Assembly: GCA_922989275.2 (NCBI GenBank)
Contig: OV277856.1
Location: forward strand, 82,541,038 to 82,605,037
Source: Gari tellinella
Taxonomy: Eukaryota > Mollusca > Bivalvia > Cardiida > Psammobiidae
DNA: 64,000 nt
Direction of reading: 5' to 3'
Shown here: positions 40,401 to 50,604 of the stretch, in pieces
Layout of the letters: each line of letters opens with the position of its first letter
Position numbering within the stretch: the stretch's first letter is position 1
The notes under the pieces: model-generated
The model's database searches: none
The model's input: the letters and a program-made list of their open reading frames with translations, nothing else
Told to the model about the DNA's origin: nothing
Program-made: the position numbers and the translations under genes

Positions 40401-43370
40401 TACTTTCAACCTGCTTTAAGAGGACACCTATATTCAGTACTAGAGATATGCTATGTGGGAAAGGGTTAAAGAAAAGGAAGACCCAGGTCAGTGTCTGTAT
40501 TGAAAATGCTGCATCTAATCAGTGGCTGCACCATTTGAAGCAATACTAGACAAAATACTGTTGTATCTTAACATGTGACAAGTTAACCCTTGTCTGCAAT
40601 CCTTATTTTCAGTATTCAAGACAGGAAAAGGATTAAGGCAGACCGAAAATAAAGTATTGTTTTCAGTCGTTTTAATCAAAGACCTGTAAGGAAGCAGGAA
40701 ATGTTTCTGTGGTTGTTTACTAGGACATGATAGAAACATGAAATGACATCTCTATCGGGAATAAGTAAATGCATGAATATAACTTTATCAGCAGAAAGGA
40801 CTACAAATCCAAGCTTAAATTGGTCTATACTATTTGATTATCTATTATTCATGTTTTACTAGAAAAAGAAAAAACACAACATATAAATAAATTTATATCC
40901 TTTCTAGATGTTTGAAAGAGAGACTAGAAGGGAAAAGATTCTTGATGCTCGACACAGGGAGATGAAGTTGAAAGAGAGAGCGAAGAGCTCTGCAGATGGT
41001 GGCACAAAAGAAAAGGTGTGTATAGTCAAATCTTACGTTTTAGCAACCATTAAAGGGTGCATAGATGACAGCTGAATGCAAATCATATGTAATGTAGAAG
41101 TTATAAAGAAGTTTTCTGCATTACTTTTGCTTTTTAAATAAAACTGCACTGACAAGTTTAAGAAGATAGCCAGTCAAAAGTGACCATTGTATGTAGAAGC
41201 AGGATTGTCTTTCTTGGCAGGGGTCTGCTCTGCAGTGACAAAACTAATGCAGAACGTTTCCAAAGGTGCTCTCTTCACTAACTTCATTTTGCATTTAGCT
41301 GAAACCAATCCCAAATATTGCCCAGTATCTTTCTGATATGCTTGTTTAACATGATATTTTCTCTAGTATATTTCTATAATTTTGCTTTCTTAATTTTTAC
41401 ATCTCTAAGTGACCATTGAATAGAAGATGCATTGGATGTATTGAAAACAGATGGCAGCTAAATTCAGGATAATAGTAGTAAAGAAAACTGCTTCAGGGGA
41501 AATATATTCAGTGAATTGCAAAACTTCTGTTTTATGCTTGAAATATTGCACACTTTTAGAACAAGTAATGAAATTGGTTAGTTAATAAATTTGTTGAATT
41601 TTATAAATTTATAATTCTCATTTAATCTGTTTAATTTGTTTATTTATAAGGAGGAGGAGGAGGAACCTGCTTTAGCAGAAGAAGATCTTTATAAAAAAGC
41701 CGGATCAGAGTTTTGGGACATCATCAACAAAGAAAAGAAAGAAATAGAGAAGAAGAAGGATGCTGAGATGGACAAGGCAGACACTGGAAAGGTATATGCT
41801 AACAGCACTCTACAAGCTCCTCAGACCTCCAGATAGAGTATTTCAAATTGAAATTCTTATGTCTTCACCAATAACTGGTCACTTTGCAACAAGTCTTATG
41901 AGTAGTCACAACATAGGATTGGTTGAGGCACTAAGGGGGAAACATTGGAAATAGCAGATTTTTTCATGCTTATCTGGAGCCTTGTATTCTGAACTGAATT
42001 TTAAAAACTGTGGTAAAACTTGTGTTAAATTGCCACTCAGAAGATGATTAATGTTTGGCAGCTTAATGCAGGACAAGAAGAAAACACCTATATCAGCTTT
42101 CTGCATTACTTTTGTTCTGCTTTAAACATTAACCTGACTTTAGGGAATTTGTTCTTCACAATGGGTCCCTCTCTGGCCACACCGCGAGCGACACTTTCTG
42201 GCCACAGAAAAAATACCCCTAATTATAGTTACATGCTTGATAACATCTTGGCCTGTCATTGCTTTTAATACTTACTTGCAGAACTCCTGATTATGAATAA
42301 GTTTCTCAAATACTAACTTTCTTTTGTCTCCATCAATACCTATGTTTTTTTTGTAACTATTCATTAAAACTGTTTTTCAAGATGCTTTTAGGTATGTGAT
42401 GATTATACTTACATAAAAAGTACTATGGATTTGGTACTGATATAAGTGAGAAAACGTTGAGTTTGTTCAGTTTACTCCCTCTTATCTGGAGCCCTGCTTC
42501 TCTTGAGTAATAAACCAGAAAAAACCCCATGAAGATCTATTCTAAAGGCAGGTGACTGCTTAATTAACCCTTTCCTTCCTGAAACTTCAATTGGATAATT
42601 CCAATTTTCAATTAAGTCTAGTGCATTTTTGACTTTTTAGGGCTGATTTATACAATATATGTCAAAATGACAAACAGTGTAGACCCTGATCAGAGGGCTC
42701 CTTAAGGAGCCCTCTGATCAGGGTATACACTGTTTGCATAGGACAAGTGTACTCCACATGTACGCTGTTTGCAAATGACGTATTTATGCGTGACTAGGGT
42801 TCAAAGAGTTAATGCAGGATGAAAGTTAGTGATTACCTAAAGATGCCAACAAAAAAAGCAAAAAGGTCCAAAGGTTATAAAGCATTTGAGTTGAATCTGA
42901 GATTGTTTTCAAGCATTTCATTGGTCAGATTTGACCAAAACTCAAATCTGAACAATCAAATGCTTGAGAATGATCTCAGTCTAGTAAACCTTGGGCCAAG
43001 CTTACTTTGAGTGTCACTGAAAAGAGTTTTTATTTTATTTTTTACACTGTTATAGTAAAACCTCTCTATTACGACCACTAAATTATTTTAATTATTAGGG
43101 TGTTTACGATAGGTAACCACTTAAAGCAAGGTGACAGTGAAACAGAAAGCTCCTTTAGGAGCTTTCTGTTTCACTGTCACCTTGCTTTAAGCTGTCAACT
43201 GTCTATTATACAATCAATAAGCCTTCGTTTTAGTGGTCGTAATAGAGGGGTTTTACTGTATATCATGGACTGTCAGAGCATGGCATTTCTCATATTTAAT
43301 GTCTTTCTCTCCTCAGCAATCTCCAATACCAGAAGGACAAGAAACTGAGGGTGAGGAGAAAAAGGAATAA
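28241..43370 (+). CDS. DNAI2: axonemal dynein intermediate chain 2 (12 coding exons, complete)
   Basis: DNAI2 is the WD-repeat intermediate chain of the outer dynein arm of motile cilia and flagella; it pairs with DNAI1 at the base of the arm and links it to the doublet microtubule. Twelve exons with GT/AG junctions and matching phases total 1794 bases (597 residues plus stop), against about 605 in human. Landmarks: N-terminal [10 protein letters not shown] and [44 protein letters not shown]-type repeats with [55 protein letters not shown]; and a charged Glu/Lys-rich tail ending EGEEKKE. The start is the first ATG after a good acceptor and gives the family N-terminus. Convergent with the gene at 52152; head to head with AP5Z1. 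Identification is very secure. Confidence 0.97.
28772..28933 (+). CDS. DNAI2: DNAI2 exon 2 (residues 62-115)
   Basis: Acceptor TTTCAG, donor GTGAGT. It encodes [19 protein letters not shown] and [20 protein letters not shown] hairpin MITE starts 22 bp past the exon. Confidence 0.97.
28955..29174 (-). mobile_element. family C hairpin MITE
   Basis: The hairpin at 28989-29062 (CAAACAGTGTAGACCCAGAT with complement, apex CTCCTATAGGAG) has flanks shared with 51043-51255 in inverse orientation. In DNAI2 intron 2, 22 bp from exon 2. Confidence 0.82.
29635..29753 (+). CDS. DNAI2: DNAI2 exon 3 (residues 116-155)
   Basis: Acceptor TTTTAG-type (GTTTAG), donor GTTAGT. It encodes [19 protein letters not shown] and [10 protein letters not shown], then two bases of a split Arg codon. 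Confidence 0.97.
29819..30022 (+). mobile_element. family B hairpin MITE
   Basis: Left end AAAACCTCTCTATTACGACC; hairpin apex GCTCCTTAAGGAGC; decayed right end. Confidence 0.8.
30424..30503. repeat. isolated diverged hairpin II
   Basis: GCAAACTGTGTAGACCCTG and its imperfect complement around a GACACATCAC...GTGGTGTCTC centre; ends not recognised. Confidence 0.55.
30714..30856 (+). CDS. DNAI2: DNAI2 exon 4 (residues 155-202)
   Basis: Acceptor TTATAG, donor GTAAGC. It encodes [19 protein letters not shown] and the first WD-type end SYIWDV. Confidence 0.96.
31218..31427 (+). mobile_element. family E hairpin MITE (TTAA ends)
   Basis: TTAACCTTTGAAGGG to GGGGTGAGTGAGTTAA; the hairpin has apex CTCCTGCAGGAG. 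Confidence 0.82.
31496..31746 (+). mobile_element. family E hairpin MITE (TTAA ends)
   Basis: TTAACCCTTTGAACACTAG to GGGAGGAAAGAGTTAA, hairpin 31577-31640. Confidence 0.85.
31922..32035 (+). CDS. DNAI2: DNAI2 exon 5 (residues 203-240)
   Basis: Acceptor TTTCAG, donor GTAAGA. It encodes [16 protein letters not shown] and [17 protein letters not shown]-flanked MITE begins 14 bp after the exon. Confidence 0.97.
32050..32368. mobile_element. TA-type MITE carrying a D-like hairpin
   Basis: Ends CAGTGCTCCCTCTCTACAAC and a near-complement, flanked by TA; the centre (32236-32302) is a diverged CAAACAGCTT hairpin. It starts 14 bp after DNAI2 exon 5. Confidence 0.8.
32669..32920 (+). mobile_element. 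hairpin MITE family A
   Basis: TTAACCCATTACCCCATAGC to ATGGGGTAATGGGTTAA, apex GCGCCTTAAGGCGC. Confidence 0.9.
33113..33375 (+). CDS. DNAI2: DNAI2 exon 6 (residues 241-328)
   Basis: Acceptor TTTCAG, donor GTAAAG. It begins AYWDVRKGS and carries [15 protein letters not shown] and [13 protein letters not shown], conserved WD-repeat segments. Confidence 0.97.
33732..33955 (+). CDS. DNAI2: DNAI2 exon 7 (residues 329-402)
   Basis: Acceptor TTATAG, donor GTAGGC. It encodes [36 protein letters not shown] and [14 protein letters not shown] starts about 30 bp after the exon. Confidence 0.97.
33985..34161 (+). mobile_element. family B hairpin MITE, short apex
   Basis: TACAGTAAAACCTATCTATT to GAGAGGTTTTGCTGTA; the hairpin apex is reduced to GTTAAC. 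Confidence 0.85.
34250..35640 (+). mobile_element. pearl/Helitron-like element with about 160-bp tandem core
   Basis: 5' ATACGCCCGTC then a GTCC-rich run (34297-34326); about eight units of about 160 bp starting near 34341, each with TGTCCGCTCTCTAACTC, GAAACTTGGTCAGCATGTG and GAGTTATGCCC; 3' GACGGGCGTAT and GGTGCTCTTGTT. Pearl elements of oysters have this design; the family name is by analogy. Confidence 0.8.
35638..35889 (+). mobile_element. hairpin MITE family A
   Basis: Decayed left end ATTACACCATATC; right ATGGGGGAATGGGTTA; hairpin at 35685-35760. Confidence 0.82.
36314..36449 (+). CDS. DNAI2: DNAI2 exon 8 (residues 403-448)
   Basis: Acceptor ATTACAG, donor GTATGA. It encodes [18 protein letters not shown] and [17 protein letters not shown]. 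Confidence 0.96.
36573..36769. mobile_element. family H MITE with central hairpin
   Basis: CAGGGCTCCAGATAAG to CTTATCTTGAGTTCTG; the centre pairs ACTCATTAGAACCGTCTC with its complement. Confidence 0.78.
37309..37544 (-). mobile_element. hairpin MITE family A, right arm shortened
   Basis: TAACCCTTTCCCACATAGAA to ATGGGGTAAAGGGTTAA. Confidence 0.83.
37764..39003 (+). mobile_element. pearl/Helitron-like element (AGTTCACCTGGCAC type)
   Basis: 5' GTTCACCTGGCACGTAGTGC hairpin then TCCGTCGTCG; internal repeats with CCCTGGGGTAAAAAATGACC; 3' GGTGAGCAATATTTAGGCCC and GGGCCTCTTGT. Confidence 0.75.
39010..39180 (-). mobile_element. family E MITE with collapsed hairpin
   Basis: AATTCATTCACCCCTGAAAC start; hairpin reduced to CAAACAGTGCAGTCAACACT. 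Confidence 0.6.
39520..39666 (+). CDS. DNAI2: DNAI2 exon 9 (residues 449-497)
   Basis: Acceptor TTCTAG, donor GTAAGT. It encodes [19 protein letters not shown] and [13 protein letters not shown]. Confidence 0.96.
39803..39870. repeat. diverged hairpin II without recognised ends
   Basis: CAAACAGGATTGACTCTTATC, apex CTTCCTTAGAAG, and GATCAGGGTCTACACTATTT. Confidence 0.55.
40219..40469 (-). mobile_element. hairpin MITE family A (CCCTTTCCC subtype)
   Basis: TTAACCCTTTCCCCCATAGA to TGTGGGAAAGGGTTAA; apex GCGCTTAAAGCGC. Confidence 0.88.
40908..41015 (+). CDS. DNAI2: DNAI2 exon 10 (residues 498-533)
   Basis: Acceptor TTCTAG, donor GTGTGT. It encodes [19 protein letters not shown], a basic helix highly conserved in DNAI2. 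Confidence 0.96.
41651..41791 (+). CDS. DNAI2: DNAI2 exon 11 (residues 534-580)
   Basis: Acceptor ATAAG, donor GTATAT. It starts with five Glu codons from a GAG repeat, then [18 protein letters not shown] and a Lys/Glu-rich coiled stretch. Confidence 0.93.
41828..41989. mobile_element. family H MITE, diverged
   Basis: Left AGACCTCCAGATAGAG, right GCTTATCTGGAGCCTTG; it follows DNAI2 exon 11 closely. Confidence 0.55.
42564..42812 (-). mobile_element. family E hairpin MITE
   Basis: TTAACCCTTTCCTTCCTG to TAGGGTTCAAAGAGTTAA; the hairpin at 42665-42732 has apex CTCCTTAAGGAG and one arm mismatch. Confidence 0.88.
42865..42997. mobile_element. family F palindromic MITE
   Basis: GGTCCAAAGGTTATAAAGCA with an imperfect complement; the middle has TTGGTCAGATTTGACCAA. 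Confidence 0.65.
43053..43258 (+). mobile_element. family B hairpin MITE
   Basis: AGTAAAACCTCTCTATTACG to AATAGAGGGGTTTTACTG; the hairpin 43115-43195 has few mismatches. Confidence 0.9.
43317..43370 (+). CDS. DNAI2: DNAI2 exon 12 (residues 581-597 and stop)
   Basis: Acceptor CTCAG. It encodes [17 protein letters not shown] and a TAA stop. The acidic tail is family-like. Confidence 0.92.
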   Translation, partial: QSPIPEGQETEGEEKKE

Positions 43371-43479
43371 ACCTAGGCACATACTGTGATCAGTACAATG
43401 AGATTTCCTATGTGAAGCATTTAGACAAGTGGACTTTCAATCAACAGACTTTAAGCTAGTGTTTACTTGTAACCACAAA

Positions 43480-43485
43480 ATTAAA
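43480..43485 (+). terminator. DNAI2: candidate DNAI2 polyadenylation signal
   Basis: ATTAAA lies 110 bp after the stop codon. A canonical AATAAA also occurs at 45068, so the 3' end is not certain. Confidence 0.35.
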
Positions 43486-43938
43486 GCTTCAAGAACACGT
43501 GCTAACTGTATATGTTTCTTTTGATCATGACTTATGGCTTAATAGTTTGTGAAGGGGGTGCTAAAGTATGGCATCTGTAAAAAGCATGCATTCCAAAGTG
43601 GAAAACATCATTTTATTAGGTACCCTCATTCTATAGTATAAAAGACATGCTAAATCATAGAAAGTGAGAGTTCTTAAAAATCTTGCTTATACTGTAAGCT
43701 ACATTCCAAAACACATGCATGTGAAGCATGCTACATGGTCAAAACTATTAAGATTTTAACACTTGTATAAAGCAAGAACTCAACAGCATAATCATTGATG
43801 GTCTTAAGTACAGGTGGTTGTTAATGCTGGATAAAACAATGCACAAAAACTCCTATCTGAGCTTTCTGCATCTCTTTTATCTTGCATTAAGCAGCAATCT
43901 GTCTTTAAAGATCTCCAAACTACTTAAATGGTGGTTGC

Positions 43939-44137
43939 TTAACCCATTTCCCCATAGCCTTCTTCTAGATTTGGAGATAGAGGATCACTGAATACAGGTT
44001 AAAGTTAAGCAAAATGTGCTGTAAGGTGCATTTGGCTTTAATTTCAGCCTTCTTTAAACTATAAGGTTGAACTATTTTTTTCAGTGGATGAATGAGTTAA
44101 ATGCCATAAAAGGTGGATTTATGAGGTAATGGGTTAA
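43939..44137 (+). mobile_element. hairpin MITE family A, diverged
   Basis: TTAACCCATTTCCCCATAGC to ATGAGGTAATGGGTTAA. Confidence 0.82.
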
Positions 44138-44438
44138 TGCAGGGCTGTAAGTATGCTGTAATAGGAGGAAGCTTGGTGCAAGGGGTTGTTTTATGAAGCA
44201 TTTTCATTATGCTACCCTTCTTACTGCTGGTAAACATGGCTGTATGTCTGTATGCTGGATGGATTTTGGAAAGAATGAATGAGTGTATGGATGGGTATAA
44301 ATGTGTTTGACTATTTGAGAGTGAAAAGGGAAGTGAAAGTCTTGTAAGTTCTGGTGTTACTTTAATTAGAGGGTATACAGCTTGGGACCAACTACATATT
44401 ATGTTATCCCTAGAAAGCAGGCAAATGGCTAACAACAC

Positions 44439-44652
44439 AGTAAAATCTCTCTATATTATCATAAAAGCATGTTACATGTACTTAGTTTGTATTTAAGGCA
44501 GGTGTCTGCTTAAAACAAAGTGAAATTAAAACAGAAAGCTCCCTTAGGAGCATTCTGTTTAACTTTCATATTGCTTTAAGCTGCCACCAGTCTTTGATAT
44601 AGTCAGTTCACCTTATCTTTAGTGGTCATAAATAGAGGGGTTTTAAGGTACA
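44439..44652 (+). mobile_element. family B hairpin MITE, diverged
   Basis: ACAGTAAAATCTCTCTATAT to AATAGAGGGGTTTTAAGGTA; apex GCTCCCTTAGGAGC. Confidence 0.78.
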
Positions 44653-45431
44653 CCAATCTTGCATTAAGTAACATCTGTATAGAAGACATTTTGATAGTCT
44701 TATATACAGGAAGGTGCTTAATGCATGATGAAATATTATGCAGAACACTCATATAGCTGGTCCCAAGCTGTATATAGTACAAGTTATCTAACTACAAATG
44801 CATTCGAAGGGGGGAAACCATTTCAGCCGTAGTACCACCACCATATGTTATTGTTATGATGAGTATTTACACCAAACAACTTGTTTTATATGCTACTTAC
44901 AAATTACTGCTGCTCTAAGAAGAAGAACAAACATTTTAGTAAGTAACAGAGGGACTTATTTAACTCCCTTTTTGTGGTCCTGTATTTATTGACAGATCAA
45001 TACCATTGTGAAATGTGATAAACATCAAACGTTATGTTTACAAATGTTAAATATACTGGAAAAAAACAATAAAAGAATATTATTTACCATCATTACAGCT
45101 TTGCTGCATCTTCTTTTGATACCAGTCATATATAGATAAATGTATCTGGTACCTTTAGTTTTACTGTTGGCTTCCCAGCAGGGGGTATACTGGGAGTCGC
45201 CTTGTCCTTCTGTTAGTCACATTCTGCGACCAAAAAGAGACTGGGGGCCTTTTCAGCTGTTCAAAGGTATACTATGCATCAACAACTTACCCAAGGGCAA
45301 AATGGCCCCTGTTAAGACTATTCAAAGGCCCCCCGTCTTGTTTTGGTCGTCTGCCTGTCAGTCCGGCTTGTCTGAAGGATGCCTGTAATAATCATTAAAA
45401 GTCTCTTTAAATTATTATTTTTTTCAGTTTT

Positions 45432-45830
45432 AAGCTATTTATTTATGCTTTTCGGTGGATTACCACGAAATAGCAGTGGATTATCACTTGGTAATCCACT
45501 GCAGTGGATTATCACCAATCGCTTTTATTATGAATTTTCCCCGTAGGGCTCCCCAAGAATAGTAGTCAATCGTGTCTTATCGTTAAATTCCGGAAGTCCG
45601 ATTTGTTGCGAAATACTCACCAGATGAGCACGAATCCAAACTCGGGAGCAACGAAGTAATTCGTGTGACGTCAAATCAATAAATAAGTGACGTCATCGAA
45701 CGGGAAACTGTTTCGAAAATGTGTTCGATATAAAGTTGGGGCTCAACACGGGGTAAATCATTTACTTTCACTTTCTGAATTGTCGAACAATTTCGTTTAA
45801 AAAGTGGCTTAAAAGCATAAATAAATAGAA
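45432..45830. mobile_element. inverted-end element of about 400 bp
   Basis: CTATTTATTTATGCTTTT on the left, complement AAAAGCATAAATAAATAG on the right. The interior has GTGGATTATCAC inverted motifs; class unknown. Confidence 0.5.
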
Positions 45831-45834
45831 TAAT

Positions 45835-45980
45835 TGTATTTTTTCAGTATAAGATCGAATTTAATCCATTTCGTGAACATCAGACTGTTATATTTTCACG
45901 AGTGGCTTCGCCACTCGTGAAAATATAACGTCTAATGTTCACTCAATGGATTAAATTTCTATCTTATACTGAAAAAACAA
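45835..45980. repeat. 146-bp near-palindrome
   Basis: TGTATTTTTTCAGTATAAGA pairs with the far end. The centre GTTATATTTTCACGAGTGGC, TTCG loop and complement is perfect for about 20 bp. Confidence 0.8.
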
Positions 45981-46371
45981 GTATCCTCTATATCCTTGTT
46001 ACATGTATAATATAAGACATTCTTCTTGAGAAGTTGAGTGACAACTGTACATCTTCTTACAGTAAATGAGATCTTGGACTGACACTACCACTGTAACCCA
46101 GCAACTTCATGTGGTTGCAGTTGACAGCATTTTCTCACCTCTCGGACAGAGGTATCCCAAAATCTAGGGTGTGTGAGATAACCTTATCTGTCCGGACAGA
46201 CAAGCCGAACATTGTTTGTTATTGCCTTTGTCATGACGTCGTCATGCATGCATTAGCGCATTAAAATATCCTCCTTGACATTACAGCTAAACTCTCGCCA
46301 TCGAATCTAGTTTGTAGATCTATATTCAGTTCATAAAGGCTATATAGTTAATAAATCAAGTGAGGTTGAAT

Positions 46372-46545
46372 GGATGAGTTAGGTTTTACGGCACTGCGAC
46401 ACAAAATAGGTCATATAGCGCCGATGAATAATGAGGGAAGATGAGATATGATTTCAGAAAGGTGATTTCGGCTAATCTCATTCGTTGCTAAGCAGCGCAT
46501 GGGATCAAAACCACCGACCTGCCTCAAGTGAGGTAACAGTTTTAA
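46372..46545 (-). mobile_element. tRNA-derived SINE
   Basis: Body with GGTTTTACGGCACTGCGACA and AATAGGTCATATAGCGCC; a B-box-like GGTGGTTTTGATCCC lies on the minus strand near 46515. Related to 23938-24030. Confidence 0.55.
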
Positions 46546-46698
46546 ACAATAACACGTGTTAATATATTAAGTTGTTGAAACTAGTGTTCTTCTTTTTTCT
46601 ACATCCGTCCAACATTCATGAGGCGTAGGCCAAAATACAACTCGCCATTGTATAGCAAGTTGAACACGTTTTAAGGGTTGACGAGGTGAGAAAATAAA

Positions 46699-46841
46699 TC
46701 TAACACCACAGTTGAGTGTTAGATGGATATCCCACCCTCATATGAAGATATTTAAGAACACTCGGCAGAGCCTCGTGTTTCTTAAATATCTTCAAACCTC
46801 GGGTGGGATATCCTTATCTGACACTAACGATGGTGTTAGAT
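46699..46841. repeat. 143-bp near-palindrome
   Basis: ATCTAACACCA and GATATCCCACCC arms with complements; inner GAAGATATTTAAGAACAC pairs with its opposite; short loop. Confidence 0.8.
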
Positions 46842-47283
46842 TCACTATATCCTGAACACAAGACACCTGGATACATAGCAAACAGGAGGCAAAAATGACA
46901 ACCAGACTAATGTTTTAGTTTTTATTTTGCTCTCATTAAATACATAAAATATTGTATACAAAATCAAAGTAAAACAATATATGTTTGTAAAACACTATTT
47001 CCCCTTGTATCTGACATTTACCCTTGTCTGGCATGACCCAACCTTTAATGAGCTCAATGTTCTTTTTGAGTGGTGTACATATGCCAAATCTAAAGTCTCC
47101 TGTGGGAGCTTTTTGCATTACTTCTGTCCTGAATTAAGATTCTACCTTTAAATATAAGCTTGCCAATTCATCATGGTTTCAGTGAGTGTTTACCTATTGT
47201 TTTATGCAGGTTTTGTTTTATACAAATAAAACTGGACTGCTAGATAATTTTTACCATTACTGCTAGGTCTGTGATAAATCTAG

Positions 47284-47535
47284 TTAACTCTTTGAACCCT
47301 AATCACGCTTATATACGTCATTTGCGTGAAAACGGCATACATATTGAGTACACGAAGTTTTGTCCTATGCAAACAGTGTAGACTCTTATCAGAGGGCTCC
47401 TTAAGGCTTCTATCAGGGTCTTCCCTGTTTGTTATTTTGACATTATATTGTGATCAATCCTAAAAATAAAAAATTGACTAGACTTAATTAAAAACAAGAA
47501 TTGTCCATTTGAGGTTTTAGGGAGGAAAGGGTTAA
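47284..47535 (+). mobile_element. family E hairpin MITE
   Basis: TTAACTCTTTGAACCC to AGGAAAGGGTTAA; the right hairpin arm is partly deleted. Confidence 0.83.
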
Positions 47536-48332
47536 CAGAGAAAGCGCCCATTAAAAAGTCCAACTTTGGTCAAAGTATTGGGGCTAGGTGATAAGGGTGG
47601 ATTTGGAATGGTAAAACAGTAAAAATCTAGTTAACTTAAAGAAATAGCTCATTAACATATTCTAAGTCCAAAAGAGGACAAGGTTGGATATGTGTAGATT
47701 GGTAATGGTCCAAGGCCACAATTGTGTAAGTATTGAAGCATTGTAGTAAGCTGTGCTGAGACAAAACAGTAAAATCAAGTTAACTTTGGAAGGATACCAT
47801 GGACAGGACTATCACTATATGCCTTTCCTTGAAGTGCATAAAAACATGAAGTTAATTTATTTTTAAATATTTACTTCAAAGTAAGTACTTATTTAATGAT
47901 AGAACTGTTTGCATTTTTTGGTAGTCAACTTGCAACTATGTATTTTTATTTTAAAAAGGCAGCACATTCTCTCACTCAAACAAACATACATTAAATACGT
48001 AATCTCATTGAAAAGTTCTAGGTCACCGGACTATCAGACTGAGTATCATGCAACTACTTCTAAGCAGATACAAGAACAAAAGCTAAAACATTACTCTAAA
48101 TTTACTCTCCTAATACTATCTGGATGATCAAGATTGACTTTTGTCACATATCTTCATTTTAAAACATTTTTTTAACAAATTGGGTGTAATCTATTTAAAT
48201 ATTGCAGCCCAATGGAATTTTATATATGTAATTTTATTTTGTCAATGTTGATCCAAGAGGAATGTTTTAAACAAACACAACATATAGCTGTTAAGACAAA
48301 TCAAACAACTTTTCTTGGCTCAATTTGGACCT

Positions 48333-48485
48333 GGGTCAAAGGTTATAAAGTGTTTGAGCTGAGTGTGTTCTCAAGCATTTGATTGGTCAGAATTGAGCCT
48401 AGGCTCAAATGTGACCAATAAAATGCTTGAGATCGACTTTAGAACGACTTTAAACTCAACTGAAAAGCTTTATAACCTTGGACCC
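48333..48485. mobile_element. family F palindromic MITE
   Basis: GGGTCAAAGGTTATAAAG to CTTTATAACCTTGGACCC, inner AAGCATTTGATTGGTCA inverted. Confidence 0.72.
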
Positions 48486-48764
48486 TGTGGTTTTGTAGAG
48501 AGATAATTATGTGAACTGCAGGATGGACACAAATGTATGGCAATAACTCTGAGTCCAGGTCACCTTTGAAAAACTATATATTGATAATGCACTGATTATA
48601 CATCAATAAGAGCAGATGTGGATTTATCATAAATAGGAATATTACAGTAGAGTAAAACCTCCAGGATTTTTATAAGTAACTTATGGTAGCCCTGTTACAA
48701 ACTCAGCTTTTATAGACTTGGGAATTATTAGCACATTGTCATCAACAAATACAACTTTAATTCG

Positions 48765-49009
48765 TTATACCCTGAAACTTCCAATGGACAATTCCAGTTT
48801 ACAATAAAGGCTGGCCCATTTTGAACAATTTATGGTTGTTTTTTTGTATAATCTATTACAAAATGACAAACAGTGAAGTCCCTGATAAGAGGGCTCCTGC
48901 AGGAGCCCTCTAATCAGGGACTACACAGTTTGCATTAGACAAGTTTACTTTTCACAGGTACACTTTGGTAAAGGGCGCATATATGCATCACTAGGGCTCA
49001 ATGAGTTAA
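48765..49009 (-). mobile_element. family E hairpin MITE
   Basis: TTATACCCTGAAACTTCC to AGGGCTCAATGAGTTAA; apex CTCCTGCAGGAG. Confidence 0.82.
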
Positions 49010-49279
49010 TAGACACACCAACAATGTACAATACAATAAACAATTATAATAAATATAACATGAAATGCAATGAAAGACTTCTACACTGTTGGTGATAAAA
49101 GTGAAGTAGAACCTCCAAAATCTAAAACCCTTCGACACCTAGGAAAACGTTCTGTTTAGCCAGGTTTCTAGATCAGGCAGGCTTTGCAGCCATTCATAAG
49201 AATTTGAATGACAAGTCTTCCAGACAAATGGTTGGTTAATGCAGGGACAACTGAAGCTTTGCATTACTCCTGTCCTGCA

Positions 49280-49529
49280 TTAACTCATTCACCCCTGAAA
49301 CTTTTAGTGGACAATTCCTATGTTCAATCAAATCTAGTCCATTTTTGACTATTTAGGGTTGATTTTAACAATATACATCATAACAACAAACAGTGTAGAC
49401 CCTGATCAGAGGGCTCCTTAATGAGCCCTCTGATCAGGATCTACACTATTTGTAATGAACGAGTGAAACCTCACAGGTACACTATTTGTAAATGACAAGT
49501 ATACTCGTCGCTAGGGTTGAATATGTTAA
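49280..49529 (-). mobile_element. family E hairpin MITE
   Basis: TTAACTCATTCACCCCTG to TAGGGTTGAATATGTTAA; hairpin 49387-49453. Confidence 0.85.
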
Positions 49530-49612
49530 GCAGCTATCTGTCCTATGTGCTTCTTAAACTATTTTATTGAGTCATTGGTAACCAAGTAGTACAAATGTTT
49601 TGGACTGAGAAT

Positions 49613-49864
49613 TAACCCATTACCCCATAGCCTGTTTCTAGTATTTTGAAGATAGGTTACCACTTAAAGCAGGTTGAAAGTAAAGCAGAATGTGCCTTAA
49701 GGCACATTCTGCTTTACTTTCAGCCTACTTTAAGCTATCATCTGTTAGAAAATAGCAAATATTTCTCATATTACATATTCATGACTATGTAAAAAGGAAT
49801 GATTTTCTTAAGTGGAGGGATAAATGAAAGGCGTAAAAGGTGTATTTATGGGGTAATGGGTAAA
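49613..49864 (+). mobile_element. hairpin MITE family A
   Basis: TTAACCCATTACCCCATAGC to ATGGGGTAATGGGTAAA; apex GTGCCTTAAGGCAC. Confidence 0.9.
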
Positions 49865-50375
49865 TGTCTTCGGGAGTCCTAATTTTGGAGGCTACACTGC
49901 ATTACCATCATTCAATGGCCACTCAGATTTTTTATACTGCTTTACTTTAAACCTGCTTTAAGTAGTTACATGCCTTCAAAACTTGAAACAGGTTATAGGG
50001 CAATGGATTAAATGGTAGCAGAAGCAGGATTTTACTGTAATTCAGTCAGAATTCCTTGCACTAATTTAATATTGAATCAATAATACTTTATATTTTATCT
50101 TTGTTGTATAAAATAATACCTATAAATTCACATCATAATATTATACTGATTTCAAATATTATATAAATATTTTGCTTAACACTATAATGTACAATGTATA
50201 TACATTATTAATGACTCAGTCCAAAAAGCAGCCATAATAAAACAACAAAAATAAACTAAAACAGTAAAAACAATACCATTTTCCAGTATACCTGAATTGT
50301 TTTCCCATTTACTACCTGTACAATGACAAAAAAATTGCCATTGTAGAGGATCCACTTCCACACTACAGTCTGACA

Positions 50376-50604
50376 CCTAACCAATAACCCCATAAATATG
50401 TTTTTCTTTTATTCCTCCACTTATGAAAATAGTTCCACTTTATACAATCATAATATGTACCATCAGAAATATTTACTTTATCTATATGGATGATAGCTTA
50501 AAGCAGGATGAAATTAAAGCAAAGGCACATTCTGCTTTATTTTCAACCTGCTTTAAGTTGTCACCTATCTTCCATTCTAGAAACAGACTATGGGGCAATG
50601 GGTC
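50376..50604 (-). mobile_element. hairpin MITE family A, decayed
   Basis: CCAATAACCCCATAAATA to ATGGGGCAATGGGT; part of the left arm is missing. Confidence 0.75.

Noticed and set aside
44097..44438. 113-residue minus-strand frame
   Set aside because: It starts within intergenic sequence, ends in a MITE, has low-complexity Ser/Leu content and no family resemblance.
45140..45388. 82-residue plus frame downstream of DNAI2
   Set aside because: No conserved motif, no splice context; isolated in repeat-rich intergenic DNA.
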